NCBI GenBank assembly: GCA_905221605.1
Contig: CAJNDS010002460.1
Location: 187,624 to 251,623, forward strand
DNA from: Symbiodinium natans
Taxonomy: Eukaryota > Sar > Dinophyceae > Suessiales > Symbiodiniaceae
DNA length: 64,000 bases
Reading direction: 5' to 3'
Below, one piece after another: positions 19,629-30,718 of this stretch. The stretch's first letter is position 1. Every line of letters begins with the position of its first letter. Both the position numbers and the translations under genes were made by a program. The notes under the pieces were generated by a model, which was not told where the DNA came from, did no database searches, and worked only from the letters and a program-made list of their open reading frames with translations.

Positions 19629-20092
19629 TTGTTGATGAGTCTTCAAACCCCGAACGCGAGCATTGCGTTTGCAAATCGAGCCCCCAAGCTTTTTCTAAGC
19701 CGCGCAAAGCTTGTACCAAACGAAGCATGTGTCATTTTTGAAGCCCGTCATGTGAGCGTTGTGTTTGCAAATGGCGGCGGGCTGCACCACCCCCCAAAAC
19801 AACCCCGGCTTTTTTGAGCCAAGGTACATGAGACTTGTTGAAGCCATTATGCGAATTGTCTTTGCAAGTTTCTACGGAACTAAGCATTTTTGGATGGGAT
19901 CTTGTTGGGATACTACGGCGACTGGCTCAAGCACTGCGATTCGAGCACAAAATGCGCGTGCACGCGGCGCTCAAGCTTCTTTTGGGTTCTTCGGGGTGTC
20001 ACGGAATAACGACCACGGACAACTGCAACGACGGCAACCTAGCAACGCTGCAGTCATCGTCTGCCCGTCCACGTGCGCGAAGATGTTGCTGA
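19629..20092 (+). CDS. Degenerate 75-100-bp repeats with open frames
   Basis: GAAGC(C)...GAGCGTTGTGTTTGCAAAT-like units recur about three times (19650, 19745, 19840). One frame gives SIAFANRAPKLF and SVVFANGGGL repeats. Another (19835-20092) gives DLVGILRRLAQALRFEHKMR, open for 85 codons. It could be a repeated protein or simple DNA repetition. Confidence 0.35.
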
Positions 20093-20230
20093 TGTGCACC
20101 TCATTCGTTGTTCAACTCCGTGGTCTTTCGAGCGAACTTCAGTGCGATCTTCGGGTCCTCAAGCTCCCTAAACCCTAAACCCTAAACCCTAAACCCTAAA
20201 CCCTAAACCCTAAACCCATGGTGTTTTCAG

Positions 20231-20334
20231 CACGAGCTTCCGTGCATCGAAGGCGCCTCAAAGTCGGTGCGGGCGCTGGAGCCGATTTGGAGTCCGACAT
20301 TGCAGAGCAGGGCCTAACCTACGTCCTACACTGA
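20231..20334 (+). CDS. Probable terminal exon
   Basis: Follows GGTGTTTTCAG, a good 3' splice site. It includes ASVHRRRLKVGAGAGADLES, then DIAEQGLTYVLH and TGA. Unknown product. Confidence 0.5.
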
Positions 20335-20348
20335 AGCGTTATACAAAA

Positions 20349-20452
20349 CTAGACCCAGGAGGAACCAAAGGGTACCCTTTTTGGGTTTTGAGAGGATTAT
20401 AAGGGAACCCTAACCATAAAAAAAGGACATAAGGGCCTAAACCGGGTCCTAG
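20349..20452 (+). mobile_element. MITE-like family A, copy 1
   Basis: 104 bp with terminal inverted repeats, CTAGACCCAGGAGGAACC at the left and CCGGGTCCTAG at the right. It has an internal palindrome AAAGGGTACCCTTT and the family core AAGGGAACCCTAACC. Confidence 0.7.
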
Positions 20453-20817
20453 AATACTGCTGATCGCGAACAGGAAGGCATATGCTTCGCCGCGCACCTT
20501 GCAAATGCCGCTTCCGAAACCCGAAACCCTAAACCCCAAACCCCAAACCCCCCCGAGCTGGCGCCAAAGCGCGATAGAGCAGACATCGCGCAAGGCAGAA
20601 GCAAAAAAAAACCCTAAACCCCTAACCCTAAACCCTAAACCCTAGACCCTAGACCCTAGACCCTAAACCCTAAACCCTAAACCCTAAACCCTAAACCCTA
20701 AACCCTAAACCCTAAACCAACCCTCCTCGTGCTTGGACTGACTCCGACTTATCGCTCAGGCTGTGGCATGGTAGGGGTCCTTGAAAGGCTGCTTCACATC
20801 GCGGGACCTGCCCATTT

Positions 20818-21028
20818 GGGGGTTTAGGGTTTAGGGTTTAGGGTTTAGGGTTTAGGGTTTAGGGTTTAGGGTTAGGGTTTAGGGTTTAGGGTTTAGGGTT
20901 TAGGGTTTGGGGTTTGGGGTTTAGGGTTTAGGGTTTAGGGTTTAGGGTTTAGGGTTTAGGGTTTAGGGTTTAGGGTTTAGGGTTTAGGGTTTAGGGTTTA
21001 GGGTTTAAGGTTTAAGGTTTAGGGTTTA
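20818..21028 (+). repeat. Long interstitial TTTAGGG array
   Basis: About 30 near-perfect TTTAGGG units, with single TTAGGG, TTTGGGG and TTTAAGG variants. It lies between an exon-like island (20.72-20.82 kb) and a copy of inverted-repeat element family E. Confidence 0.95.
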
Positions 21029-21122
21029 GATAGGGGGCCCCCAAGAAAGATCCCCAAATAGTAGGGTGCCCTCAGAATAAGGGCCCCAATAAGGTACCCC
21101 TATTTTCGGGAAACCCCATTTC
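21029..21122 (+). mobile_element. MITE-like family E, copy 2
   Basis: Shares CAGAATAAGGGCCCCAATAA and TATTTTCGGGAAACCCCATT with copy 1. The left inverted repeat is weaker. A third degraded relative lies at about 24503-24600 (CCTTATCATAAGGACCCCGA). Confidence 0.65.
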
Positions 21123-21798
21123 GGATCTAGGAACAGCTTTAGGGGCTAGAGCTTAGAGACTAGGGTTTGGGGATTATGGGGGGTGGTTAGAGATTTCTGG
21201 AGTTTGGCGATTTTCGGGTTTAGGGTTTTTTGGAGCTTAGGGATTGCAAGGTTGTTTTTGGATTCTCGGGTGAACTTTCGGCCTTTGTAGAATGGCACAG
21301 AGACTGAAGAAGCTTCTGCACAAGAGTGGGCGCCCAGGGTCTACCCTGAATCTGAAACCCTAAACCCTAAACCCTAAACCCTAAACCCTAAACCCTAAAC
21401 CCGAAACCCTAGCACATTCACCCCTACGTCCTCGGCCTTTGTCTTGGTCGGATGGCGGGGAAGCGGGTGCTCAAGGGTCTATGGACCTTGACCCTGGACC
21501 CTCCACCGCCATATACTGGACCCAGAAGCCACAACTCAACCTAAACCCTAAACCCTAAACCCTAAACCCTAAACCCTAAACCCTAAACCCTAAACCCTAA
21601 ACCCTAAACCCCTATAGGAGCTCAGAGCTGCAGTCAAGGCTTCGTGCTCTCCATGAGGGAGTCTCCATTACAAGGCTCCCCCTGCTATCTCGAAAGGGGT
21701 TTAGGGTTTAGGGTTTAGGGTCTAGGGTTTAGGGTTTAGGGTTTAGGGTTTAGGGTTTAGGGTTTAGGGTTTAGGGTTTAGGGTTTAGGGTTTCAAAC

Positions 21799-21903
21799 AT
21801 GGGGGTTTACGAAAGTAGGGGAGCCTTATGTAGACCACCACATAGCAGGATTCCCTTATAATAAGGACACCAATAAGGCCTCCCTAATTTCGGAAACCCC
21901 CAT
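21799..21903 (+). mobile_element. MITE-like family E, copy 1
   Basis: Left ATGGGGGTTTACGAAAGTAG pairs with right AATTTCGGAAACCCCCAT over about 28 bp. The centre is CCTTATAATAAGGACACC. Confidence 0.8.
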
Positions 21904-22124
21904 ATCTCCGTGTGCCGAACATAAAACCCTAGAGTTTAAACCCTAAACTGGGAGTAAAACGGGCTCCCTTTTCAATAATCTAGCACACCCCCCCTCCCCC
22001 CGCAAGGGGAAAGAAGACCCCGCGAAGAAACCCCTAAACCCTGAACTCCCAACCCCAAACTGAGAAACAAACATTCGAAGAACTTAAACCCCAAAGCCTG
22101 CCGTTTAGGCTGTAGGGTTGAGGC

Positions 22125-22320
22125 ACCAGCTTCAGAAAACCCCCTAAAAAGAAAACATATTCTTCCTTACAAAGGGCAACAAAGGGATTGTAATATTCCA
22201 CTTGTTCTCTTTTTTTGTTTGAGGGGGGGGGAGGGGTTCTTAAGCACATATTAGAGAATATGGGCCCCCCAAAAAAGGAGCCTAGTTCAGAGGACAGGGG
22301 GATGCCGAGGTCCCCCGCCA
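22125..22320 (+). repeat. Second copy of the T-run/G-run module
   Basis: It contains TTACAAAGGGCAACAAAGG, then ACTTGTTCTCTTTTTTTG, a G-run, GAGGGGTTCTTAAGCACA and a C-run. Order and several blocks match the reverse complement of 940-1112. Confidence 0.6.
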
Positions 22321-24130
22321 CCCGACTCGCTCGGTCATCGAGCCAAAGCCGAAACCTGAGCTACGTGTACGAGCAGACCCGAACCACTTAGGGTTCGGGG
22401 CTTAGGGCTTAAAGGGCTTAGGGTTCAGGGTAACTTAGGGTTTAGGGTATCGGGCTTCGGGCTTCGGGTTTAGGGTGTATGGGGCTTAGGTTACCTCTCT
22501 AAACTCTCTAAACCCTGAACCCTGAACCCGAAACCCTAAACCCAAAACCTATCATTGGGGGGAGGGGGAGGATCCGGGAACTTGGCTCTCCCTACCCAAG
22601 AGCTCCGGGGAATGACGAAGCTCCGTCGGGTATTGAGGGCGTTTCGGAGTGTAGGGTTTAGGGTGTCGGGTTTAGGGTTTAGGGATACAGGATCTTAACA
22701 GGGAGATCGGGAATCAGGTGCTTACCCCAGAACTTGAAGTATCTATGTATAGGGGAGTATAAAGTGGAAAAAGCAGGGGCCACAACAGATTAAGCCCGCA
22801 CCCCGACATGAATCCTGAAACCTGTATGCCCCTGAACCCTGAACCCTGAACCCTGAACCCTGAACCCTAAACCCTAAACCCTAAACCCTCAACCCCAGAC
22901 CCTCCCCAGCTGCCCGAACTCAGCACTAGACCCCTAAACCCCAGACCCTACCCAGCTGCCCGAACTCAGCACTAAACCCCTAAACCCCAGACCCTCCCCA
23001 GCCGCCCGAACTCAGCATGCGGCTTCCACCCGCAGCCTCCTGGCGCTCCTGCTGGCGAGGTGTGGAGATGTTTTTCAGGGTCTGGGAACGAAAAAACTAG
23101 GGTAATTTTTCTCGGGATTTTCGGGTTTAGGTTTTTTTTTTTTTACCGGATTTTGTTTTTTTGCGGATGTTTTTCGGGTTGCAGGGTTTTAGCGTTTTCG
23201 GACTTTAGGGTTCAAGGGGGTTGAGGGTTGAGGGCGAAAAGGGCTTAAGAAGGAGGCTTGAAGGGCTTGAGGGTTGTGGCGGAGTGGGCTGGGCATCAGC
23301 TCGGCACGCCTCTGGGGTGTGGGTCTACAGGGGATTGGGGTGCAGGGCTTCGTGTGCTGCAATTAAGGGCTTTGGGGCTTTTGAGGTTTCTTGAAGGCCA
23401 ATCTTCAGTAGATCTTAGAATGCTCTTTGGTAGTTCCTTTATCCATGTGTAGGGGGGCTTAGGGTACATCATGCCATTTCGCAACCAGCAGGGCACTTAG
23501 CGATGGCGAAGGCTGGCATCCTCCAACCGCGTCTTGGGCTGCAGGGCTTCCGGGATCATAGAGTATGTCGGAGAAATTGCTAGCAGTTTTCCCTTAGGGT
23601 CCCTTGATAACTCTACTATCATAAACCCTAAACCCTAAACCCTAAACCCTAAACCCTAAACACCTCTTAGGCAGCCTTGGAGTTCTGCACTCGTGGTACC
23701 CGTAGGAATTCTAGTTGTGGTCTGGGCCCCTACCAGTAGAAAAGTAGCTTCGCATCCTCAGCAACCATGGAATCGTCTGCCCCACTTCAAAGAGATGCTC
23801 TGAACCCTGAACCCTGAACCCTGAACCCTGAACCCTGAACCCTGAACCCTAAACCCTAAACCCTCAACCCTCAACCCTAAACCCTAAACCCTAAACCCTA
23901 AACCCTAAACCCTACACCCTAACCCTAAACCCTAAAACCTAAACCCTGCTGGAGAACCAATGGACTGCCTCGATCCTAAGCCCAAAGCCTGGCTCTTCAG
24001 GGAGGGGGGTTCAGGGGGTTTTTGGGGTTTGGGGGGGGGCGGGGGGGGGGCGGGGGGTTCATGGGGAGTAGGTACCTAGGGAACCTAAGCTTAGGGAGCC
24101 TCAGGGAGTAGTGGGGGACTCTTAGGGAAC

Positions 24131-24253
24131 CTTGGGTCGCATGGTTCTCTTGTTCCGCGTTAAGAAGTCAACGCGTGAAAGAGAGTCCTGCAGGTCATTG
24201 AGGGCCCTGTCGATCGACCCCACGATGGTGTAAGCGCCTTGGGTTCTGGGATC
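24131..24253 (-). CDS. Exon candidate, helical protein segment
   Basis: Begins TATAG|GATCCC, phase 0, 41 codons, ends CCCAAG|GTTCCC. It reads GAYTIVGSIDRALNDLQDSL, then SRVDFLTRNKRTMRPK, with regular hydrophobic spacing. Unknown family. The opposite strand is less plausible. Confidence 0.55.
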
Positions 24254-24616
24254 CTATACCCACCCCCCCTGGGTGTAGGACTGGCCTAGGGTAGGGTTTA
24301 GCACACCCACCCCTTGTGACATCTGACCGACGTGCACGGTCTAGGGCTTAGGGTTTAGGGATTTAGAACAACCTGTCGGCGTAAACTTCACAAATTCTTG
24401 ACTCACCGGAATCCGAAACCCTAGACCCTGACAAGCTGCAAAGGGCCCGCCCACATAGGGGGGTGGGGGGGTCAACGATCACAACCCTAAACCCTCAACC
24501 CTAAACCCGACATAGAACCCCAATTCGTAGGATCTCCTTATCATAAGGACCCCGAGAAGGCACACCCTAATATTATAAACCAAAAGAGGCCCCATCTTGC
24601 CCTTGTAAGGAAGCTA

Positions 24617-24682
24617 TACATATATATATATATACATATACATATATATAGATATACACATATATATATATCTATATGTCTT
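24617..24682. repeat. AT-rich (TA/CA)n microsatellite
   Basis: Interrupted (AT)n with GATATACACA. Confidence 0.9.
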
Positions 24683-24945
24683 TCATACTTGCTTCATTCT
24701 TTATTCTTATGTTTTTAGGTTCTGAAGGTGGAGGATGTTCCAGATTGAGGGGTCCGACTTGTACTCTGATGATACCTCAAGCCATGTAGGAAAACATTCC
24801 AACAGAGACCCTCAAAAAGCAAAACACCATTTCTGGAGCCAGGAGTAGTGCCCTTTCTGGACTCGCAGGGGCTTGGACGGGAACCTAAACCCTCAAAGAA
24901 AGAAAACCAAAAGGCCTGCCCTGGGTCGGGCTGAGTGTTCAAACT

Positions 24946-25058
24946 CTAGGTTGCCCAGTAACCTAGCATGAAAAAGGGTGCCCTTCTTTGCTTGAAGGGG
25001 CTTCTAAGGGAACCTAAACCTACTGAAAAGGGAATAAGGGCACTACTGGGCATCCTAG
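24946..25058 (+). mobile_element. MITE-like family A, copy 2
   Basis: Left end CTAGGTTGCCCAGTA pairs with right end TACTGGGCATCCTAG (14 of 15). The core AAAAGGGTGCCCTT is shared with other copies. A more divergent relative lies just upstream (about 24825-24935). Confidence 0.75.
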
Positions 25059-25252
25059 AACTCAAAGAGACCCACCCTCGACATCCGACTGTCCTGGACC
25101 AGGCGTGCGCTGCTGATCCTTGACCTGCGGCCGGTCGCGAGGATTCCAGCGGCCCAGATTTAGGCTTAATTATCCCCAAGTAGCCTTAATAATGGGGGGA
25201 ACCTAGGGGGGGGGGGGTAGTATAGAGCAGGGTAGTAGATGAAAACCACTAG

Positions 25253-25380
25253 AAGCCTCCCCAGTCGATATCCCCTCATCCGAGCGATTCGGCGAGGGCA
25301 CTGCTGTGGGAGCTTCTGTGGTGGAAGTGCTTCGGCAGATTTGTGGCGAGTTAGAAAAAACCCAGCCCTATGGGGTTTAG
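25253..25380 (+). CDS. Exon candidate, unknown product
   Basis: Opens after ACCACTAG, reads DIPSSERFGEGTAVGASVVE, then VLRQICGELEKTQPYG, and reaches a stop inside the next array. The amphipathic VVEVLRQICGELEK is convincingly protein-like. Confidence 0.55.
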
Positions 25381-25471
25381 GGTTTAGGGTTTGGGGTATG
25401 GGGTTTAGGGTTTAAATGGAGATCCAGATTGGGGCAAGAGGCATGAGGAGCATGGGCTCACGATCTGAAGG

Positions 25472-25702
25472 ATGGATGAAAGCGTATCAACAGAAAGCCT
25501 CCCAAACCTTTACTTGAATGGTTCACGTAGATATGAGTCGGGCTGTGCGTTCCTAATCCTCCGATTGAGCCACCAGCAGCACTTCGTGTCCTATCGTCTC
25601 AGCGTATCCCATGCAGGGTCCACTAGGGTTTGGCAGTTCCTGCCTCAAGACCGCTTAATTACTCGGCTGCCCAGACCAGATGCCAGCGTATCCGGCTTCT
25701 AA
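25472..25702 (+). CDS. 76-codon open frame, unknown product
   Basis: Reads MDESVSTESLPNLYLNGSRR and onward, ATG to TAA. It lies in non-repetitive DNA between an exon candidate and MITE A copy 3. No domain is recognised. Confidence 0.35.
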   Translation: MDESVSTESLPNLYLNGSRRYESGCAFLILRLSHQQHFVSYRLSVSHAGSTRVWQFLPQDRLITRLPRPDASVSGF

Positions 25703-25755
25703 GCGCGCCTAGGCCACAGTAAAAACGAATAAGGGCCTGCGCCCAATTCTGGGTC

Positions 25756-25855
25756 CTAACCTAGGAATGAAAAGGGTGCCCTTTTTGGTTCTAAGGGGAT
25801 TACAAGGGAACCCCAACCCTAAAACAAGGAAATAAGGGCCTACTCCGGGTCCTAG
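25756..25855 (+). mobile_element. MITE-like family A, copy 3
   Basis: Contains GAAAAGGGTGCCCTTTTTGG, AAGGGAACCCCAACCC, and ends CTCCGGGTCCTAG. Immediately upstream (25725-25757) is the right end of another copy, so two copies are fused. Confidence 0.7.
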
Positions 25856-26796
25856 TATATAACTTGGTTGCTCTTTAACCCACCCCAATAAAGTTTAACT
25901 GTTAGCTTCCTTAATATGAAATTTGAGGAACCCAAAACTTATAAAGTGATAAAGTTGTAGCGAAGTCCCACCCAAGTAAACACTAGACCCCATAATTGCA
26001 GGGGCTCTTCGCTTAGCGGTTAGGGTTGAGGGTTTAGGGTTTAGGGTTGAGGGTTTAGGGCTTAGGGTTGAGGGTTTAGGGTTTAAGGTTGAGGGTTTAG
26101 GGTTTAGGGTTTAGAGTTTAGGGGTCCAAGCCTGGACATCATGCGCCATGGGGCTCTTCGACACGAACCTGAGGCGGGGCTGGACTGAAAGATCCGTGGG
26201 CTCGGGGGCTCAAGAGGCCCTGTTTAGGGTTTAGGGTTTAGGGTTTAGGGTTTAGGGTTTAGGGTTTAGGGTTTAGGTTTAGGGTTTAGGGTTTAGGGTT
26301 TGGGGTTTAGGGTTTCGGGTTCGAAAGGCACTGGCTTGGGGTTTAGGGCTTGGGGCTTAAACAGGTCCTGGTTCGGATACCCTCACGCACACCCACTTTA
26401 TAAGGTCCTCCCCCCGACGAATCCTTGACCCCAAAAACCCCAAGCCCTAAACCCTACAACTCTCAAACCGTAAGCCTTGCCCTAAAACAAAAAGCCTTCA
26501 ACGCTAAACCCGAAAGCCCTAACCAGAAAAGCTGTAAGGCCTAAAACACACCAGCAAGTGTTCTAACTAGAGTCTCGGCTTCTACTGGCGCGGGGTTGGA
26601 AGACAGGTGATTGTGGTTTCGGGATTCTGTTGAGTAGGGCCTGGTCACTGCTCCCCCTGGCAAATTCCGTGAGTCCCCCTGGCAAATTCCGTGAGCCTCC
26701 AGGGTTTAGGGTTTAGGGTTTAGGGTTTAGGGTTGGGTGCGTTCTGGCCTCGCTCTAAACGGCCGGTGACACGCTCCTACTTCTCCATGAGCCTCT

Positions 26797-26961
26797 TCGG
26801 TTGTGGGTTTAGGGTTTAGGGTTTAGGGTTTAGGGTTTAGGGTTAGGGTTTAGGGTTTAGGGTTTAGGGTTTAGGGTTTAGGGTTTAGGGTTTAGGGTTT
26901 AGGGTTTAGGGTTTAGGGTTTAGGGTTTAGGGTTTAGGGTTTAGGGTTTAGGGTTTAGGGT
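26797..26961 (+). repeat. Long interstitial TTTAGGG array
   Basis: Over 20 TTTAGGG units with one short TTAGGG. It borders the minus-strand open island at 26972-27163. Confidence 0.95.
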
Positions 26962-26971
26962 GGCAGACACG

Positions 26972-27163
26972 CTACCAACTCTCACCCAGCACCTCACTCC
27001 TGCGAGACGCCTCCAGCACAGACTGCAAGACACGCCTCCTGCAGATCAGGTATCCGTACTTAGCCTTGGCGTTGCCGTGGCGTAGCGATAACGGCGTTCC
27101 TTCTCCTCTTGCATGGCAAACTCCTCGTAGCCTGGCATCTCGCACCGAATGAAGCGTCTAAGC
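26972..27163 (-). CDS. Minus-strand open island, unknown product
   Basis: A 63-codon frame ends AKAKYGYLICRRRVLQSVLE, then ASRRSEVLGESW-stop. In the adjacent minus frame just upstream (27222-27040) the reading WNELRRFIRCEMPGYEEFAM, then QEEKERRYRYA, is also strongly protein-like. A frameshift or a tiny intron may therefore separate two parts of one gene. Confidence 0.4.
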
Positions 27164-28103
27164 TCGTTCCATGACCGTGGCCGGAGTAGAAGATGTTGCG
27201 AAGAAGACGCCTGGTGGTGCCAGCCCTAAACCCTAAATCCTAAACCCTAAACCCTAAACCCGACCCCTAAGCCCTAAACCCTAAACCAACCGTGGAAACC
27301 ATGTGAACGGAGCGCAGGTCATAACAGAGAGGTGCAGCCGGTTTAGGGGTGAAGGTTTAGGGTTTAGGCTAGGGTTTAATTAGGGTTTAGGGTTTAGGGT
27401 TTAGAGTATAGGCTTTAGGGTTTGGGGTTTAGGGCCATAAGGTTTGAGGTCCATGGTGATGTCTAGCATTTCGGGTTCAAGGCCTCAAATGTCAACTCTC
27501 TCCGCCCTAACCCAAACCCTACGCCGCAACGCCTATTACCCCCCCCCCCCCCCGCCCGCTTCCCGCACCCTCTCTCCCAAACCGTAAATCCTAAACCTTT
27601 AGCCCTAAACCCTAAGCCCTAAACCCTTAACCCCTTAACCCTTTAACCCTTTAACCCTAAACCCTGAAGCCTGAAGCCTGAAGCCTGATTCGGCTTGGCG
27701 GCTGCGTGACGGCCCCAGCAGCATTCCCTGGCTTCGGGGCCTCCAGGGGCTTGTATCTCGCGTTCCTGGTATGGGCCCTTAGTTTGGGTCCCTTGTTAGA
27801 GAATCCTTACACACACAAACCCTAAACCCCAAACCCCAAACCCCAAACCCTAAACCCTAAACCCTAAACCCTAAACCCTAAACCCTAAACACTAAACACT
27901 AAACACTAAGCACTAAACAGAATAGAGGGCCCACACTTCGGATCCCTTTAGACAAGGGTCAGGGACCATACGAAGCGCCCATGGTCCCGACCGTAGATTG
28001 TAGAGGGGCTTTAGGGCTTTAGGGCTTTGCAGGGGATTGAGGGTGTAGAGAGTCCAGGGCGGGTTTAGGGGTTTAACCGGTCCTCAGGGTTTAGGGCTTA
28101 CAG

Positions 28104-28208
28104 CTTGGTATGTTCCCCCCTTTTGCAAAGGGTCCTTGATAAGGATTAGAGGACCTCTATGATATTCCCTACTAAGGACTGTTCGTACAAGGGGGAACAG
28201 CCCGAAAC
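28104..28208 (+). mobile_element. MITE-like family C, copy 1
   Basis: Left CTTGGTATGTTCCCCCC pairs with right GGGGGAACAGCCCGAAAC. The inner motif ACTAAGGACTGTTCGTACAA is shared with copy 2. Confidence 0.65.
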
Positions 28209-28359
28209 AGCTCACCCCCCCACCCCCCCTTTTTCCTGAACACCAAACCAAAACCTATAAGCCCAAATATCCCTAAACCCCTAAACCCCTATGATAAGCC
28301 CCTGTAGCGGCCCCCTGCAAACCTCAAACCCTACCCTAAAACCCCAAACCTTCTAGCAC

Positions 28360-28467
28360 CTTTTTCAGCAGCTCTTCTTCTGAAACGCTGGGGCCCCCGG
28401 CGGCAGCGCCATCATAGGCGCCCGGGCCCGGAAGATCCGCGGGCGCGAGTGCGCAGTCGATGGCAAC
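28360..28467 (-). CDS. Exon candidate with PGPGAY motif (SHIPPO/STPGR-repeat-like)
   Basis: Begins CCGAG|GTTGCC and reads VAIDCALAPADLPGPGAYDG, then PSVSEEELLKK|GTGCTA (consensus-like donor). PGPGxY is the core of STPGR/SHIPPO repeats of ciliary and flagellar microtubule-associated proteins. A second such motif is on the same strand at 31544-31633. If joined, these would be a flagellar structural protein. The assignment rests on two short motifs. Confidence 0.55.
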
Positions 28468-28599
28468 CTCGGAGTTGTTTTTGCAGGGGTTTAGGGTTTA
28501 GGGTTTAGGTTTAGGGTTGAGGTTTAGGGTTCAGGGTTCAGGGTTCAGGGTTCAGGGTTTAGGGTTTAGGGTTTGTGTGGAACTCTGTTACCAAAGAGT

Positions 28600-29255
28600 C
28601 ACACACTCATGCAACAATACACGTTTGCTGATTTGAAAACTGGGGGCGGGGGGGGGGGGGGGGGGCGGAGAGGACAGTGATGGACTCAGCCCAACGAAGT
28701 CTCCACACTGGTCCTGGGAAAACCTACCCACAGATATTGGCATGGGCAGTGCTACTGCATCTTGCACTCTCCCTTCGAAATGCCAGGCCCCTGTGCTGGC
28801 GAGATTAGAAGCTGTGTTCGTTTCCTTTGAAACAGGTGTTCAGGCAGTGCTGAGCGCATCAGCCATGTTCTGATTCTTGCGACTTTCATTCTGATGCGCA
28901 TGTCAAACATGTGCTTCAGGGTACAGTCATGTCAAGGATGTCATGCGCAGTCATTTTTTGCCACGCTGTCTCAGCTGTTGTGGGCAGCCAGATCTACTGA
29001 AGGAAACTGAGCCTTGTGATCCTGATTGACCCCAGAACCTCTGAAAGCTTGATGCTTTCAAGATGCATCAAGCCATGCTTGATAACAAACAGATGAGTGG
29101 CTGCAAGATGGATGCATAAGTGTGTGTTTCGCTTCCTCTTGTTGTTGTTAAGCTTGGCTTGAGGTTCGGGCTTGAAAGTTAAAGGCGGCCATTGTCTCGG
29201 CAGGGTGTTCTTAAGTTTTGCAGGTTTACACTAAGGCCCCTGGGGGTTTCCAGGT
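28600..29255. other. Longest non-repetitive stretch without an exon call
   Basis: About 650 bp of unique sequence with a G-run at 28646-28666. No frame over 60 codons is open and no element similarity was noticed. It could be intergenic or UTR between the minus-strand genes to its left and the region to its right. Confidence 0.4.
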
Positions 29256-29274
29256 TTGTGTAGGTTGCAGGATG

Positions 29275-29358
29275 TAGGGTTCAGGGTTCAGGGTTCAGGG
29301 TTCAGGGTTCAGGGTTCAGGGTTCAGGGTTCAGGGTTTAGGGTTTAGGGTTTAGGGTT
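29275..29358 (+). repeat. TTCAGGG variant array grading into TTTAGGG
   Basis: About nine TTCAGGG heptamers followed by TTTAGGG units. Confidence 0.9.
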
Positions 29359-29538
29359 TTCTGTTGGTTTGCTTTGTGTTCTTGTACCGGGCTTTTACGG
29401 TTCGGGGCTGTGGGGTGCGGTCTGGGGGTCTAGCGTAGGGGGGTTTGGGGGGTTTCGGGTTGGGGAGCTTAGGGTTTAGGGTTTAGGGTTTCGGGCTTAG
29501 GGCTTCAGGACTTAGGGTTCAGCGCTTTCGGATCTAGG

Positions 29539-29618
29539 GGTTTCTGCTGGAGGGCTGTCGGAGTTTGGGGGTGGCAGGGAGGTTGGAATGTTCAGGGCCT
29601 GTGGGTCTTCCGCGCTTC
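29539..29618 (-). repeat. Duplicated segment, inverted copy with a 1-bp indel
   Basis: The reverse complement matches 32213-32293 at about 85 %: AAGCGCGGAA.ACCCA.AGGC, CCTGAACATTCCA, CTCCCTGCCA, CAAACTCCGA.AGCCCT. The frame KRGxPxGPEHSxLPA is shared, but an extra C in this copy shifts the reading after LPA. Confidence 0.75.
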
Positions 29619-30433
29619 TTTAAGGTTTAGGGTTTGGAGTTTAGGAACCCTAAACCCTGAACCCTGAACCCTAAACCCTAAACCCCAAGCCCTAAACCCC
29701 GAACCTTCTAAACCCCAAACCCTGAACCCTAAACCCTAAACCCCGAACCCTAAACCCCAAACCCCAAACCCCAAACCCCAAACCCTAAACCCTAAACCCC
29801 AAACCCTCCCTAAATGCTGAGGCCCTCGGCCGTCGGCTCCCAGAGCTGTCTGAACTTCTGCTTTCCCCTGGCGCAGCCCGCGGAGATGCAGGTTTGGGGT
29901 TTAGGGTTTGGGGTTTAGGGTTTAGGGTTTAGGATTAGGGGTTTAGGGTTTAGGGTTTAGGATTTGGGGTTTCGGGTTCAAGGTTCGGGGCTTAAGGTTC
30001 GGGGTTTAGGGTTCGGGGTTTAATTAGGGTTCGGGTTTGGGGTTTAGGGTTTAGGGTTTAAGGTTTAGGGGTCGGGGTTTTAGGTAGGGTTCAGGGCTTC
30101 GGGTAGGGAGACTAGCCCGCGACCCCGGGGCACAGCTCAGCTTCACACACCCTCTGGGTGAAGGGGTTTAGGGTTTAGGCTTTTGGGCTAGGATTTAGGA
30201 TTGAGGGTTTATGAAACCTACATGCCCTATAATGCCCTGGGAGCTGCAATCCCTATACACCATATCCTAAAAAAACAACCTCAACCCGTTTCAGGCAAAA
30301 TTTTCTCCGGGATTTGGGGCTTAGGGCTTCATGTGGCATGCTTCTAGCGCTTCTACATGAAACTGTCCTGTAGCAAGCCCATGAGTGGTGATTTCCCCTC
30401 GGCCTTGATATCATGTAGGGGGTCTATCTAAAA

Positions 30434-30718
30434 TTGGGAGCTTTCAGAGCAACCAGCGAAAATGAACCCCGAGGACACGCTCGAACATGGCAGCACGGCG
30501 GATCATGGAACACTGTGATGCGGTCGTTCTTGGCCCTCGGAGCTTCGCGGGGTGTGGAAATTTCAGGGTTTATGGCTGAGGGTTTAGGGTGTCAAGATGC
30601 TTGGCATCGTGGTTTGGGGCACTTTTGGTCCCCCAACGAATGGAACACCAATGCAAGACAGCTGGAGCAGCCTAGCCGGAGACACATTCCCTACACCCCT
30701 AAACCCCTAAACCCCTAA
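30434..30718 (+). CDS. Open island after a consensus acceptor, unknown product
   Basis: GGGAGCTTTCAG precedes a frame reading ATSENEPRGHARTWQHGGSW and later HFWSPNEWNTNARQLEQPSR, open for about 90 codons into CCCCTAAA units. An internal TTTCAG|GG offers an alternative split. Confidence 0.4.
   Translation: MGAFRATSENEPRGHARTWQHGGSWNTVMRSFLALGASRGVEISGFMAEGLGCQDAWHRGLGHFWSPNEWNTNARQLEQPSRRHIPYTPKPLNP

Noticed and set aside
29815-30165. Plus-strand exons (ALGRRLPELSELLLSP and RLARDPGAQLSFTHPL)
   Set aside because: The minus strand is equally plausible across both islands and fits neighbouring minus exons. Left unresolved.
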